Below are positions 1-8,622 of a DNA stretch of 64,000 nucleotides, piece by piece. Position 1 is the stretch's first letter. Every line of letters starts with the position of its first letter. This DNA comes from Streptomyces cyaneochromogenes (GTDB taxonomy: Bacteria; Actinomycetota; Actinomycetes; Streptomycetales; Streptomycetaceae): contig NZ_CP034539.1 of assembly GCF_003963535.1 (NCBI RefSeq), forward strand, positions 10,416,001 through 10,480,000. The letters run 5' to 3'. A program made the translations under genes and the position numbers. A model generated the notes under the pieces. The model searched no databases, was not told the origin of the DNA, and saw nothing but the letters and a program-made list of their open reading frames with translations.

Positions 1-18
1 CCCGCTGCGAGTGAGCTG

Positions 19-456
19 TCAGTCGGCAGCGACGATGTCGGAGAGACTCACAGCGGGGCGGCCAAGCATGTCTGTCAGCGTGCGCTGCTGGCGCTCGGTC
101 AGCGAGGCAACGAAGATCACTGCGTCGGCGTTGGCCTGGTTGCAGGCCTGGGCCACTTCGCGGACTTTCCCGTAGGTCAGCAGAGTCCGCGAGGAGTAGG
201 GCAGACCCATCTTCTGGACCCCGCCGTCCGAGACGCCTCGCCGTTGCACAGTCTGCGCGACGACCCGAGCGCCGCGCGCTGCCAGTTCTGCGGCTGCCGA
301 CGCCATGACCGATTCGAAGTCCTTCTGCTTCGCCGAGAAGTAGCCCACCAGGACCACATCAGCGCCCACGGCCGGGAGTCGGAACGCGCGACGCTGGACC
401 GGCTCCGACGGCACGCGGCGAGCCAGGCGCCGGTCGCGCCTTCGGGGCTGATGCAT
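19..456 (-). CDS. Orphan HflX N-terminal-domain protein
   Basis: The protein from the ATG at 456 is about 145 residues. Its last ~105 residues match the N-terminal nucleotide-binding domain of the ribosome-associated GTPase HflX: a VVLVGYFSAKQKDFE opening, VVAQTVQRR, then YGKVREVAQACNQANADAV and SLTERQQRTLTDMLGRP, which parallel the family's GKGKVEEL and LSPAQQRNLE segments. The usual 'YIGKGK' is 'LLTYGK', and the chain stops at SLSDIVAAD before any linker or G domain, so no GTPase motifs exist. The frame is open upstream to a GTG at 600, but that part does not resemble HflX; the ATG at 456 gives the most conserved protein. It may be a stand-alone regulator of ribosomes or a C-terminally truncated hflX. 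Family assignment is fairly sure, function is not. Confidence 0.62.
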   Translation of the reverse strand: MHQPRRRDRRLARRVPSEPVQRRAFRLPAVGADVVLVGYFSAKQKDFESVMASAAAELAARGARVVAQTVQRRGVSDGGVQKMGLPYSSRTLLTYGKVREVAQACNQANADAVIFVASLTERQQRTLTDMLGRPAVSLSDIVAAD

Positions 457-665
457 GCCACAGGCTAAATGCCTGACTACCTGCAGCGATACCGGGTTTC
501 TCGCTGACCGAGCCAGGCGAGCAAGATCAGAGCCCGGCACGCTCACCGCGTTGATCGTATTCGCCGCGGTGCTCTGCCGGCGATTGACGCCAGGCTCCAC
601 AGGACCGGAGGCGGCGCGGGGTCACGGTGCGGCCCGACGGGGGTGATTGCCCGCGCCTTCGGATG

Positions 666-1280
666 TCAGTCTGACTGCTGCGGGCTCTCTTGTGCGGGTG
701 CAGCCGGCTCGGCGGCGTCGGCGGTGTAGAAGACGGACGTGCCCTGCTTGCTGCGCTGAGCCTGGTTCTTGGCCACCAGCCCTTCGAGCGTCGTGCGTAC
801 GACAGTTGCCTTGACGGTGCGCTCGGGATGCTGCTGTCCCAGCGCGGTGGCGACTTCCGCAGCAGAGCGGGGTTCGCTCTGACCCGCCAGGTGTTCGCGT
901 ACGAGAGCCACGAGCGTGGGCGAGGTGGAGGACGCGGTCGCTGTCTTGGTGGGGCTCTTGCTGCTGGTCCGCTTGCGGGCCGTTGCGGCGGGCTTCTTGT
1001 CCTTCGTCTGCTTGGCCGCGCGCGGTGTCTTCGTGCGCGGAGCAGGCACCGCTGCGACGGTTTCGACGGCCGGCGTGGCGGGCGCCGCCGGAACGCCGAG
1101 GGCCTGCTGGATGTTCACCAGGACCGTGTGGTCTTGCTGTAGAGCGGCCAACTGAGCCTGGAGCGCTTCGATTTCACCGTTGACGCGTTCCTGCTCCTTG
1201 AGATTGCTCTCAAGGTCGCCGGCCACCTGCGCGCTGTATTGCGAGGTCAACTCGGTGGTGCCGGAAGTGGTTTCGGACAT
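666..1280 (-). CDS. Coiled-coil plus winged-helix-like regulatory protein
   Basis: This 204-residue protein has three parts. Residues ~15-60 form a charged coiled coil (ESNLKEQERVNGEIEALQAQ). Residues ~75-125 are a Lys/Ala/Pro/Thr-rich disordered linker resembling histone-like tails. Residues ~128-195 look like a winged helix-turn-helix (LVALVREHLAG, AAEVATALG, VVRTTLEGLVAKN). The ATG at 1280 is preferred over the GTG at 1289 because AAAGG lies about 10 bases upstream of the ATG and almost touches the GTG. A DNA-binding or nucleoid-associated role is an inference from composition and fold; I do not recognise a named family. Confidence 0.7.
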   Translation of the reverse strand: MSETTSGTTELTSQYSAQVAGDLESNLKEQERVNGEIEALQAQLAALQQDHTVLVNIQQALGVPAAPATPAVETVAAVPAPRTKTPRAAKQTKDKKPAATARKRTSSKSPTKTATASSTSPTLVALVREHLAGQSEPRSAAEVATALGQQHPERTVKATVVRTTLEGLVAKNQAQRSKQGTSVFYTADAAEPAAPAQESPQQSD

Positions 1281-1289
1281 GGAGCTCAC

Positions 1290-1606
1290 ACCTTTCCTGG
1301 GCGTCGCGGCCGGCCCGGAGCGCGCCCGCGGCGTATGCGAAATCTAACGCGTGTGCATTTTCTGCCTGGTGTCGTGTGAGCAGTATCAGTTACTGCAGCA
1401 CAGTCGTGTCGTAGCGATAGTACGGACGACACCCGCATCGGTCTCTGATGCATGGCTGAGAAATTTTGCCGAGCCTGCTTGCGCCTCGCGTGCGGGCAGA
1501 CGGGTGCGGGGGAGCAAGGACACGCTGGCAGAGGGTGGTTGGCCCGCCAACACAGCGGAAAGCGCTCCGCTTTGCTGGGTTGCCGCAGATGCGTTGCGTC
1601 ATTCGT
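1290..1606. other. Intergenic region, no gene recognised
   Basis: No frame here shows a recognisable protein. A small hairpin (AGCGGA, six-base loop, TCCGCT) near 1558-1575 lies about 30 bases beyond the stop of the membrane-anchored protein at 1607 and could terminate that minus-strand transcript; it lacks a U-tract, as is usual in Streptomyces. Confidence 0.4.
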
Positions 1607-2173
1607 TCAGTTCTTGCTGGTGTCCACCGCAAGCGTTGCTTCGTCGAGTGCGGCGCGGGCTGCTGTGGTGAAACCGGTGATGCGTTCGGACACCGAGGTC
1701 ACCTCGACTGCGTGCCGTTCCACGAACTTGACGTTGTGGGGGTGTGCAGGGGAATCGCACCAGGCGAGGAGTGTCGTGTGCATCGAGTGGAGTGCCGTAT
1801 TGACGCTGTTGGCTGCCTGTTCGACAGAGTCGGGTCCTTCGACTGCGAGAGCAGACCAGGCTGCCTGGGCCTGGCCCAATGTGTCGTGTGCGGCTTGGAG
1901 CTGGCGGTGAGCTTCCTCCACCTCCGCGCCATCGATCAAGGCGCGCGCTGCGCGTTTGAGGGCGTTGCATGTCTCGTGAGCGGGCGCGAGGAACGCGCTG
2001 TAAGCATCGCGCCGGGCTTGTCTGCGCCACTGTGCGTGGTCAACTGTGGCCTGGGCTCGTATCTGTTGGCGGCTTGACCACCCGGACATGGCCGATGCGG
2101 AGACGGTTCCGAGGACGCCTACAAAGGCCCCCAGCAGCGCTGCGATTCCCTGATCCACAGAGAGATTGTGCAC
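1607..2173 (-). CDS. Membrane-anchored hypothetical protein
   Basis: The frame is open from 2239. The GTG at 2173 follows a CCGGAG sequence, and another GTG lies at 2158. The protein begins with one membrane segment (GIAALLGAFVGVLGTVSASAM), followed by basic residues and a ~150-residue helical region (QIRAQATVDHAQWRRQARRDAYSAF) that should face the cytoplasm. This architecture, one N-terminal anchor and a helical tail starting with a W-R-x-x-R-R-x-A-Y signature, is common in Streptomyces proteins of unknown function. It stands alone between intergenic DNA and a plus-strand ATPase gene. No enzymatic motif is visible. Confidence 0.62.
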   Translation of the reverse strand: MHNLSVDQGIAALLGAFVGVLGTVSASAMSGWSSRQQIRAQATVDHAQWRRQARRDAYSAFLAPAHETCNALKRAARALIDGAEVEEAHRQLQAAHDTLGQAQAAWSALAVEGPDSVEQAANSVNTALHSMHTTLLAWCDSPAHPHNVKFVERHAVEVTSVSERITGFTTAARAALDEATLAVDTSKN

Positions 2174-2552
2174 TCCGGGTTGGCCTTTGCCCGGGGGAGG
2201 GGGGCGTTGCCAGGGTCGCTCAGCGGGGCCGCTGGTCATGCGCCGTCAGCTTGCTCCTTGCTGAGGCTGAGTCCGGAGCATTTTGCCCCGGCCTGATCGC
2301 CGAGGTGTGGTTGCCGAGTGCTCGGTCGGCAGGCTGTACTGGAAGCTGGCATGGCGTCGAAACAGCCTGGCTCCGGCCAGCCTTTGCTCGGCGTCTTGGT
2401 TGTAAGGGCATCTCCGGCTTGTGAGCCGTTCGAGGGTCCCTGTCCCACCCCACCACCTCCTTCCCCAACCCCCCGCTGGCCCGACGTGTGCGGGTACGTG
2501 GCGTGCCGGCCGGCGGGCGGCCTGTCTCGCCACGCACGAAAGGCATCCGATC

Positions 2553-3098
2553 ATGCGACGGTACGTTCTCACCGGTACGCCAGGCGCGGGCAAGACTTCG
2601 ATCCTGCGATGCCTGGCGAAGCAGGGCTATGAGGTTGTCGAGGAGGCCGCGACCGCGGTCATCGGATGGGCGCAGGCGCAGGGCGAGGGCGAGCCGTGGA
2701 CACGGGCATCCTTTATCGACGAGATCGTCGAAATGCAGAAACAACGGCAGTTGGCAGCCTCCGCCACAGACTCCGTCCAGGTGTTCGACCGGTCGCCGGT
2801 CTGCACACACGCGCTCGCGAACTACCTGGGGCGACCGGTATCCCGTGCGCTGACGGCGGAGATCGAGCGGATCACCGCCGAGGAGATCTATGAGCGGCAG
2901 GTGCTGTTCGTCCGTAATCAGGGATTCTGCGAGCCCACCAGCGCCCGTCGGATCAGCTTCCAGGACTCGCTCGTGTTCGAGAAGATCCATGAGGAGAGCT
3001 ACCGCGCGTTCGGCTTCGAGCTCATCTACGTCCCTGCCGGCGACCTGGCCGACCGTGTCGCCGCGGTCAGCGCAGTAATCTCGCGACCCGTCTCGTGA
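2553..3098 (+). CDS. AAA ATPase/kinase-like protein (NadR-type P-loop)
   Basis: The 181-residue protein starts at the ATG at 2553, nine bases after GAAAGG; upstream codons in the frame are low-complexity. Residues 6-13 (GTPGAGKT) form a P-loop at the extreme N-terminus. VVEEAATAVI, FDRSPVCTHALANYLG and FQDSLVFEKIHEESYRAFGFELIYVPAG match small AAA_28/NadR-like nucleotide-binding proteins that often act as nucleoside or nucleotide kinases. The DRSP motif supplies the likely catalytic Asp. The substrate is unknown. It converges with the tetR gene 59 bases downstream. Confidence 0.8.
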   Translation: MRRYVLTGTPGAGKTSILRCLAKQGYEVVEEAATAVIGWAQAQGEGEPWTRASFIDEIVEMQKQRQLAASATDSVQVFDRSPVCTHALANYLGRPVSRALTAEIERITAEEIYERQVLFVRNQGFCEPTSARRISFQDSLVFEKIHEESYRAFGFELIYVPAGDLADRVAAVSAVISRPVS

Positions 3099-3157
3099 GC
3101 GGCTCCCGCCGGCATTGGGCGCAGTCCGGCGGATCATGTGGCCGTGATGGCACCAAG

Positions 3158-3802
3158 TCACTTCTCGTGGACGGACGGACCGCGCCCGGTTGCGAGGCGG
3201 TTCTGCCCCGCGGGCTTGGGCAGAACCGCCAGTGCGGTGTCTGCGATGTTCCGCAGCGTCTCCGGGGCCAGGCCGGCCTTGCCTACCGCCTCGATACCGC
3301 GGACCACCGTCAGCAGCAGTGCCGCCAACTGCTCCGGATCCGCAGCGCTATCGATGTCGCCGTGGCGCTGGGCGGCGCTGATCTCCGTCCGCAGCAGGGT
3401 CAGCAGTGCCGTCATGGTCTCGGCCGACTGTCCTGCGACCGTCGGATCGTGCTGGGCCAGTTCTGCCGCGCCCTTGGCCAACAGGCACCCGCGGCGCTCG
3501 GTGTCGGAGGCGGTGTTCTCTGCCATTAGGTGCACGTATCCCGACAACCGGGCCAAGGCCTCTGCGTCCGGGCCCCCTGCCAGCCGCCCTTCGGCCACCT
3601 CGACGACTGTGGTGCACCAGTCACCGAACACGCGGTGGAACAGCTTGCCCTTGTCGCCGAATGCGCCGTACAGGCTGCCCTTGCCCAGGCCGGTCGCCAG
3701 GGCGATGTCGTCCATCCGGGTTCCTGCATAGCCGGTCGCCCAGAACTGTTCCCGGGCCCGCTCCAGGACTTGGCGTTCGTCGAATGCGCGTGGTCTCGCC
3801 AT
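3158..3802 (-). CDS. TetR-family transcriptional repressor
   Basis: A complete 214-residue TetR protein. Residues ~8-52 form the DNA-binding domain (FDERQVLERAREQFW, GYAGTRMDDIALATGLGKGSLYGAFGDKGKLF), and the rest is a helical ligand-binding and dimer domain containing MAENTASDTERRGCLLAKGAAEL. The C-terminal type resembles regulators of oxidoreductase genes. It is divergent from an SDR gene, with 84 bases between the starts that hold two overlapping perfect inverted repeats. Repression of itself and of the SDR, released by a small molecule, is the natural reading. Confidence 0.93.
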   Translation of the reverse strand: MARPRAFDERQVLERAREQFWATGYAGTRMDDIALATGLGKGSLYGAFGDKGKLFHRVFGDWCTTVVEVAEGRLAGGPDAEALARLSGYVHLMAENTASDTERRGCLLAKGAAELAQHDPTVAGQSAETMTALLTLLRTEISAAQRHGDIDSAADPEQLAALLLTVVRGIEAVGKAGLAPETLRNIADTALAVLPKPAGQNRLATGRGPSVHEK

Positions 3803-3828
3803 GGTCTCAGCCTATCCATTCTTGACTC

Positions 3829-3861
3829 GATCGTCCATTACTGCCCACGTTGTGGACGATC
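3829..3861. promoter_or_regulatory. Inverted repeat, candidate operator 1
   Basis: GATCGTCCA at 3829-3837 and TGGACGATC at 3853-3861 are perfect 9-base arms separated by 15 bases, in the divergent tetR/SDR promoter region. The spacing is wide for one TetR dimer, so this may be two half-sites or overlap with the repeat at 3849-3872. Confidence 0.6.
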
Positions 3862-3872
3862 TATTCCACAAC
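3849..3872. promoter_or_regulatory. Inverted repeat, candidate TetR operator 2
   Basis: GTTGTGGA at 3849-3856 and TCCACAAC at 3865-3872 are perfect 8-base arms around an 8-base centre, a size typical of TetR operators. It lies 15 bases before the SDR start and would block the SDR ribosome-binding and promoter region when occupied. Its left arm overlaps the right arm of the 3829-3861 repeat. Confidence 0.68.
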
Positions 3873-3886
3873 TGAAGGGGTTCGAC

Positions 3887-4624
3887 ATGCCAGGCGTGCT
3901 GCAGGAGAAGGTGGCCGTGATCAGCGGAGGGACCAGCGGGCTCGGGCTGGCCATCGCCCACCGCTTCGTCCGGGAGGGCGCACGGGTCTTCGTGACCGGC
4001 CGAGACATCGACCGCCTCGACGCGGCAGTCAGGGAGATGGGCCCTGCGGCCGTCGGCGTACGATCCGACGTCTCGGTCCTGGCCGACCTGGACGCGCTCT
4101 ACGCGCGAGTCCGCGAGGAGGCCGGACGCATCGACGTGCTGGTGGCCAACGCGGGCATCGTCGCGGACGCCGCGCTCGGCGCCCACACCGAGGCGAACGT
4201 CGACCTGACGCTCGCCGTCAACGTCAAGGGCCCACTATTCACCGTTCAGAAGGCGCTTCCACTGCTGGCGGAGAACGCCTCCATCCTGGTCGTCGGCTCG
4301 AGCAACAGCGTGCGGCCCAATGAGCAACTCGAGGTCTACAGCGCATCGAAGGCGGCGGTGAGCAACCTCGTGCACAACTGGGCCCGGCAGTCGCGGGAGC
4401 GTCGATTCCGGGTCAACGTTCTCAGCCCGGGACCCACGCGGACCCCTGGCCTGCTGGGCGCCGCGGGGCCGGACGTCGACCAGTTCGCCAAGGCCGTGGT
4501 GCCAATGGGGCGGCTGGCCGACGCCGAGGAAATCGCCGAGGCCGCCCTCTTCCTGGCTTCGGATGCCTCATCGTTCGTCACCGGCGCCGAACTCTTCGCC
4601 GACGGCGGCTACACCCGGGCCTGA
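3887..4624 (+). CDS. Short-chain dehydrogenase/reductase
   Basis: A 245-residue classical SDR from the ATG at 3887, which follows AAGGGG by six bases; the frame is open upstream but lacks SDR features. The NAD(P)-binding motif GGTSGLG is at residues 14-20, NAG at 88-90, a catalytic Ser at 139/140 and Tyr151-x3-Lys155 (YSASK). The C-terminus has the usual LASDASSFVTGAELFADGG cofactor-side signature. Substrate unknown. It is probably induced together with the divergent tetR. Confidence 0.92.
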   Translation: MPGVLQEKVAVISGGTSGLGLAIAHRFVREGARVFVTGRDIDRLDAAVREMGPAAVGVRSDVSVLADLDALYARVREEAGRIDVLVANAGIVADAALGAHTEANVDLTLAVNVKGPLFTVQKALPLLAENASILVVGSSNSVRPNEQLEVYSASKAAVSNLVHNWARQSRERRFRVNVLSPGPTRTPGLLGAAGPDVDQFAKAVVPMGRLADAEEIAEAALFLASDASSFVTGAELFADGGYTRA

Positions 4625-4689
4625 ACGACGGCCGGTGGCGCGCATCCGATTCCCTCGAAGCGATGGGGCGCCCTCCCGGCCGCGCGTGT

Positions 4690-4835
4690 GCGTCGTACGA
4701 GGCCCAGTGCGCCGGGAGCAACGAGATGGTGGCGACGGCCATGCTCATTCATCTCGTCGAGGCGACCGGACGGCACGCGGGACACGCGGACATTGTGAGG
4801 GAACTGCTTGACGGGGCGAAGGGGTACTGCTCGGT
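4690..4835 (+). pseudogene. DinB/DUF664 C-terminal remnant
   Basis: A short plus-strand stretch reads YEAQCAGSNEMV, then LIHLVEATGRHAGHADIVRE. The second part is the conserved C-terminal helix of DUF664/DinB-superfamily proteins, whose His residues bind metal. The sequence between the two segments is missing and no start is present. The remnant is cut off by the IS5 relic that begins just downstream. Recognition rests on the ARHAGHAD-type motif. Confidence 0.5.
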
Positions 4836-4859
4836 CTCTCCGGTGGGTTGCGACCGGAG

Positions 4860-5160
4860 CCAAAGTCGGATCGAGGCAACGGTGACAGTGCCATAGAAGA
4901 CGTAGGCGCGTTTGTCGAACCTCGTCGCCACAGCCCGGAAGATCTTGAGGGCATTGATCGCCCGCTCCACCTCGTTCCTGCGTTTGCAGATCGCCTGTCG
5001 AAGCCGGCGTGGGCGGCGGTTGCGACGGGATGAGTAAGTCTTGTCTGCGGCGAGGTGGCCAAGCCGAGTCCGCGGTCGCCCGCCATCCGGGCGGGCGACA
5101 CGGACACGCTCCATGACCGGGATGAGCTGGGGAGCGTCGCCCCCTGCCCCGGCCTGATCA
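4860..5160 (-). pseudogene. IS5-family transposase remnant (C-terminal part)
   Basis: On the minus strand the segment reads IPVMERVRVARPDGGRPRTR, LAADKTYSSRRNRR, then CKRRNEVERAINALKIFRAVATRFDK. This is the C-terminal part of an IS5-type DDE transposase. It lacks everything before the PVMERV segment, and about 30 residues are missing between SSRRNRR and KRRNEVER, so the DDE core is incomplete. A related relic with a different deletion lies at 22322-22975. Confidence 0.78.
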
Positions 5161-5236
5161 GCAAGGCGAGTGGGCGGCGCATCTGCCCGGGCGGCGGCCG
5201 GGAGGGGTCCCGGTCGAGGCGGGGTTCAATGGCGGC

Positions 5237-5752
5237 ATGATGCGTAGAACGTCATCCGCCGTCGTCGCAGGCGTTGTTGCCGCTGTCGAATTCGCCGCTC
5301 TCACATCGTGTTCCTCGGATTCCTCGGGCGGGGCTCGGGCCGAAGGCCGGCACACTGGGGCCGGCTCCAGGCCACCAGCGGCCGCCCCCGGTGCAACTCC
5401 CACGGAGACGGCCACGCCGTCGCCCTCGCCGACCGGGCCGTGTGCTGACGGGACGTGTGAGGTCGAGGTCGCCGTGGGGGACGTCGTGACAGTGCCGGAA
5501 AGGTACGGCCTCGGGCCGATCAAGGTGACGGCGATCACCGGCGGCGAGGTCGAGATGGTCGCGCCGCTGACGGGGTCGGGCTACAGCGTTTCGGGCTGTT
5601 CCGGTGGCGGCGGCGTGTCCTCGGAGGGCAGCGGCGGGGTCGGGCTGAGCTGCGGGGAGGGACCCGCCGCGACCATCAACGGCGCCATGAGCCTGAAGGT
5701 CGTCGAGATCCGCGATGCCGCTGCCGTCCTGCGTATCGCACCCATTGGGTGA
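5237..5752 (+). CDS. Secreted lipoprotein, unknown function
   Basis: This 171-residue protein starts with a type II signal peptide: Arg residues, a hydrophobic core (AVVAGVVAAVEFAAL) and a lipobox LTSC, so the mature protein would begin with a lipidated Cys near residue 25. A Thr/Pro/Ser-rich linker (PTETATPSPSPTGP) follows. The C-terminal ~105 residues form a beta-rich domain with VEVAVGDVVTVPERYGLGPIKV and four Cys that could pair. No enzyme motif is visible. Two ATGs (5237 and 5240) are possible starts; neither has a strong ribosome-binding site. Confidence 0.72.
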   Translation: MMRRTSSAVVAGVVAAVEFAALTSCSSDSSGGARAEGRHTGAGSRPPAAAPGATPTETATPSPSPTGPCADGTCEVEVAVGDVVTVPERYGLGPIKVTAITGGEVEMVAPLTGSGYSVSGCSGGGGVSSEGSGGVGLSCGEGPAATINGAMSLKVVEIRDAAAVLRIAPIG

Positions 5753-5884
5753 GTACGGCTCGGACCCGGGGCAGGGTTCCGTACGGGAGTGCCGGTCCCG
5801 CGGGACCGGTGCCGGGAGGGCTGAGGGCTGAGGGCCCGTTGCCCTGCGGCGCGCGGGCGTCGCCTTCTGGCGTCGGGCCGGAAA

Positions 5885-6199
5885 GGATCCTTTGGATACG
5901 CAGCTCGGGGCGGCCATGGCTCAGGGGCCTGGGCTGGGCTCTGCTCATTGTCGGCATGGCCATGTTCTTCATCAACGCCCGAGGCCCTGATGAACGGGGA
6001 GGCTGTCGAGTGCGACGGCAGCCCGGTGAGCCCCGGCCAGTGGTGCGTGAGGGCAGGCGGCGAGTCCCTCAGTCACGACGAGGAGAAGGAGAACGCAGCC
6101 CGTGGGGAACTGGTCGGCTATGCCGGGGTTGGCCTCGGCGCCCTCGGTGTCGTCGTCTTCATCAGCGAGGGGATCACCACGCTGCGAGGAAACCACTGA
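5885..6199 (+). pseudogene. Small membrane protein gene split by a frameshift
   Basis: One frame encodes GRPWLRGLGWALLIVGMAMF and a short tail, a first membrane helix. A second frame, open from about 5948 to the stop at 6199, encodes GEAVECDGSPVSPGQWCVR, SHDEEKENAARGELVGYAG and a second membrane helix (GVGLGALGVVVFI). Together they make the two-helix Streptomyces small-protein family with a CDG-x-M/V-x-PG-x-x-C extracellular loop. The join needs a one-base shift near 5980-5990. It could be a true mutation or a sequence error. Confidence 0.55.
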
Positions 6200-6407
6200 G
6201 TACGCCGGCCAGGGGTTTGCCGCCCGCCCTCCCCATGGTGGGCTTCAAAAGAGGTGCGCGCCCAGCCGCTGCCCGCAGCAGCACGGAGCGACATCGTCGT
6301 GTCGTCGTCAGGCGCCGTGGTTGACCGGCTGAAAGAAGCTCCTGTGCTCTCGACATCACCGTGTCCTTCATGAAGATGCCCCTAATGGGGGACATCGGGG
6401 AGGCCGC

Positions 6408-8501
6408 ATGCCTGGGCTCCGGCGCGGTGAACAGCCTCTGCAGGGGCTGATCGGTTTTGTGGCGGTGGTGGTCGCGGGCTGTGTGGCCATCGTGGCGGCC
6501 ATCACCTGGCTGTCGGGCCCGTGGGCGGCCGGTGTGGGTGCCGCCGTGACCGCCGTCTACGGGCTGACGGCCGAGCTCTTTCGGCCACGACGGCGCAGCC
6601 GGGAAGAGACGGATCTGCTGCGTGATGCCAGGGGGCGTATTCCCCGGGCGCGTCAGGTCAGCAGGCCGGAAGCGGCAGGGGTGCGTGCGGCTGAGGGCGC
6701 GACGGCACCGCCCTATGTGCCAAGGGACGCTGAGCACGAGGTTCTGCGCCGGCTGGAGCAGACGCGGTTTGTGCTGCTGGTGGGCGAATCAGCTGCGGGG
6801 AAGTCGCGTCTGGGCTATGAGGTGGCACGCTCCAGATTCCCCAACTACCGCTTTGTCGCGCCCCGTACGCGTGCTGCCGTCCTGGAGGCTGTGGCCTGCG
6901 CCCGCAGCTACGGCCGGGCCGTGCTGTGGCTGGACGATCTGGAGAACTACCTGGGCACAGACGGCATCACCGTGACCATGCTGCGCTCGCTGTTCGACAG
7001 CGGCCGAGGCCACCGTGTGGTGCTCGGCACGATGCGCGTGGAGGAATACCGCCGCTTCGAAGCCCGCGAGGAAAGCCGCCTGACCGGCTCTGACCGGGAC
7101 GCCTGGCGTACTCAGCGGGAACTCCTGCAGGAAGCCGAGGTGGTCCGGTTGTCCCGGCGCTGGTCTCCGAGCGAGTGTCGGCGCGCCGCCGCTCACGCCG
7201 ACGACGCGCGTATCGCGGCCGCGCTGCATACCTGTGACCGGTTCGGCATCGCGGAAACGATCGCGGCGGGACCGGAACTGATGGACGCCTGGGAGAACGC
7301 CTGGGCCCCGGGTACCAATCCGCGTGCCGCCGCCCTGGTGACCGCGGCAGTCGACTGCCGTCGCGCCGGCCTGCGCAGTGCCATGACCCGGGCACTGCTG
7401 GAACTGCTTCACGAGCCGTATCTGGCCGAACGCGGGGGCGCCGGTCTGCGTCCTGAGACCGTCAACGCCGCCTTCCAGTGGGCCTGCACACCGGCCTTGG
7501 CCACCAGCGGCCTGCTCATACAGGACCAAGGGGGCCGCTACCAGGCCTTCGACTACCTGCTCAACACCCCCGGCCTGGCACCCGTCCCCGACCACCTGTG
7601 GAACACGCTCCTTGCGGCGGTCGGCCCGGAAGACGCCTACGACCTGGGCCTGGTAGCCCACCAACAGGCCAGGCTGCAACGGGCGATCACTGCGCTGACC
7701 AAAGCACACCAGGGATGTGTGACCGAAGCGGAATTCCCCCTCGCGCTCGCCCTGGGCGACGGCGGACATCCCCGTGAGGCCGCCACGCGTTTGCAGCGCA
7801 TCGCTGAACGGCCCGGCACCGACCCCCTCCTCACCCTCGCCGCCCGGCACCAGGCAGCCTTCTTCACCGGCGAGTCCGGAGCAACACACCAGGCCGTCCG
7901 CCTGTTCGGCGGCATCGTCGACCTGGCCCAGACGCTCCTGAATCCAGCGCACCCCGACGTCCTCGACGCACGCCACCAACTGGCCTACTTCACCGGCGAG
8001 AGCGGCGACACCCGCAGCGCCGCAGAACAGTTCCGGGCGCTGCTCAGCGACCGTGAACGCCACCACCCCGACGACCACCAGCAGATCATCGCCACCAAAC
8101 GCAGCTGCATCTGGTTTTCCACCAGCACAGGCACCCTCGAGGAGTCCGAACGGCACATGCACACGCTGCTGGACGAAGCCGTCACCCGGCTTGGCACCGA
8201 CGCACCACACACGCTGGCCATCCGCAGCAGCCTCGCCACCTTCGCAGCCCGCGCCGGCCGCCACGACGAAGCCCTGGCCTGTTTCGCCTCCCTCATCGAA
8301 GACCGCATGCGCCTGCTCGAGCCAGAACACCCCCACGTCATCCGCAGCCGCCTGGACTTGGTGCAGGCACTCGCCGGTGCCGGGCACACCGCACAGGCCC
8401 GCACCGAGGTCTTGAGCACCCTGCACACCGCAGAACACGTCCTCGAACCCGACCACCGCCACCTGCACTACGCCAGGAACCTCCTCGCACAACTCTCCTG
8501 A
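6408..8501 (+). CDS. Membrane-anchored P-loop NTPase with TPR repeats
   Basis: A 697-residue protein whose ATG at 6408 follows GGGGAGG by four bases. Residues ~14-58 contain two membrane segments (LIGFVAVVVAGCVAIVAAI and AGVGAAVTAVYGL), so the rest hangs in the cytoplasm. Residues 126-133 (GESAAGKS) are a Walker A motif and 171-178 (AVLWLDDL) a Walker B motif, followed by a STAND-like helical region. Residues ~430-697 carry tetratricopeptide-like repeats with recurring TGESG-x-T and 'HPDVLDAR' turns. The plan (anchor, switch ATPase, repeat sensor) is that of signal-transduction NTPases, some of which defend against phage; that role is inferred here. It converges with another NTPase gene 121 bases downstream. 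Confidence 0.82.
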   Translation: MPGLRRGEQPLQGLIGFVAVVVAGCVAIVAAITWLSGPWAAGVGAAVTAVYGLTAELFRPRRRSREETDLLRDARGRIPRARQVSRPEAAGVRAAEGATAPPYVPRDAEHEVLRRLEQTRFVLLVGESAAGKSRLGYEVARSRFPNYRFVAPRTRAAVLEAVACARSYGRAVLWLDDLENYLGTDGITVTMLRSLFDSGRGHRVVLGTMRVEEYRRFEAREESRLTGSDRDAWRTQRELLQEAEVVRLSRRWSPSECRRAAAHADDARIAAALHTCDRFGIAETIAAGPELMDAWENAWAPGTNPRAAALVTAAVDCRRAGLRSAMTRALLELLHEPYLAERGGAGLRPETVNAAFQWACTPALATSGLLIQDQGGRYQAFDYLLNTPGLAPVPDHLWNTLLAAVGPEDAYDLGLVAHQQARLQRAITALTKAHQGCVTEAEFPLALALGDGGHPREAATRLQRIAERPGTDPLLTLAARHQAAFFTGESGATHQAVRLFGGIVDLAQTLLNPAHPDVLDARHQLAYFTGESGDTRSAAEQFRALLSDRERHHPDDHQQIIATKRSCIWFSTSTGTLEESERHMHTLLDEAVTRLGTDAPHTLAIRSSLATFAARAGRHDEALACFASLIEDRMRLLEPEHPHVIRSRLDLVQALAGAGHTAQARTEVLSTLHTAEHVLEPDHRHLHYARNLLAQLS

Positions 8502-8622
8502 GTACCTGTGCCTGTGCTGGTGGCGGGGGATGTGATGACGGCGTGGATCGCCGCCGGCTCGGCCGTGGCCGGTGCTTTCGCCGGAGGCTCGGTGACCTAG
8601 GTGCCCCGGTGCCAGGTAGCGG

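Noticed and set aside
2220..3161. 313-codon minus-strand frame
   Set aside because: Overlaps the P-loop protein at 2553-3098 on the other strand; no domain, shadow composition.
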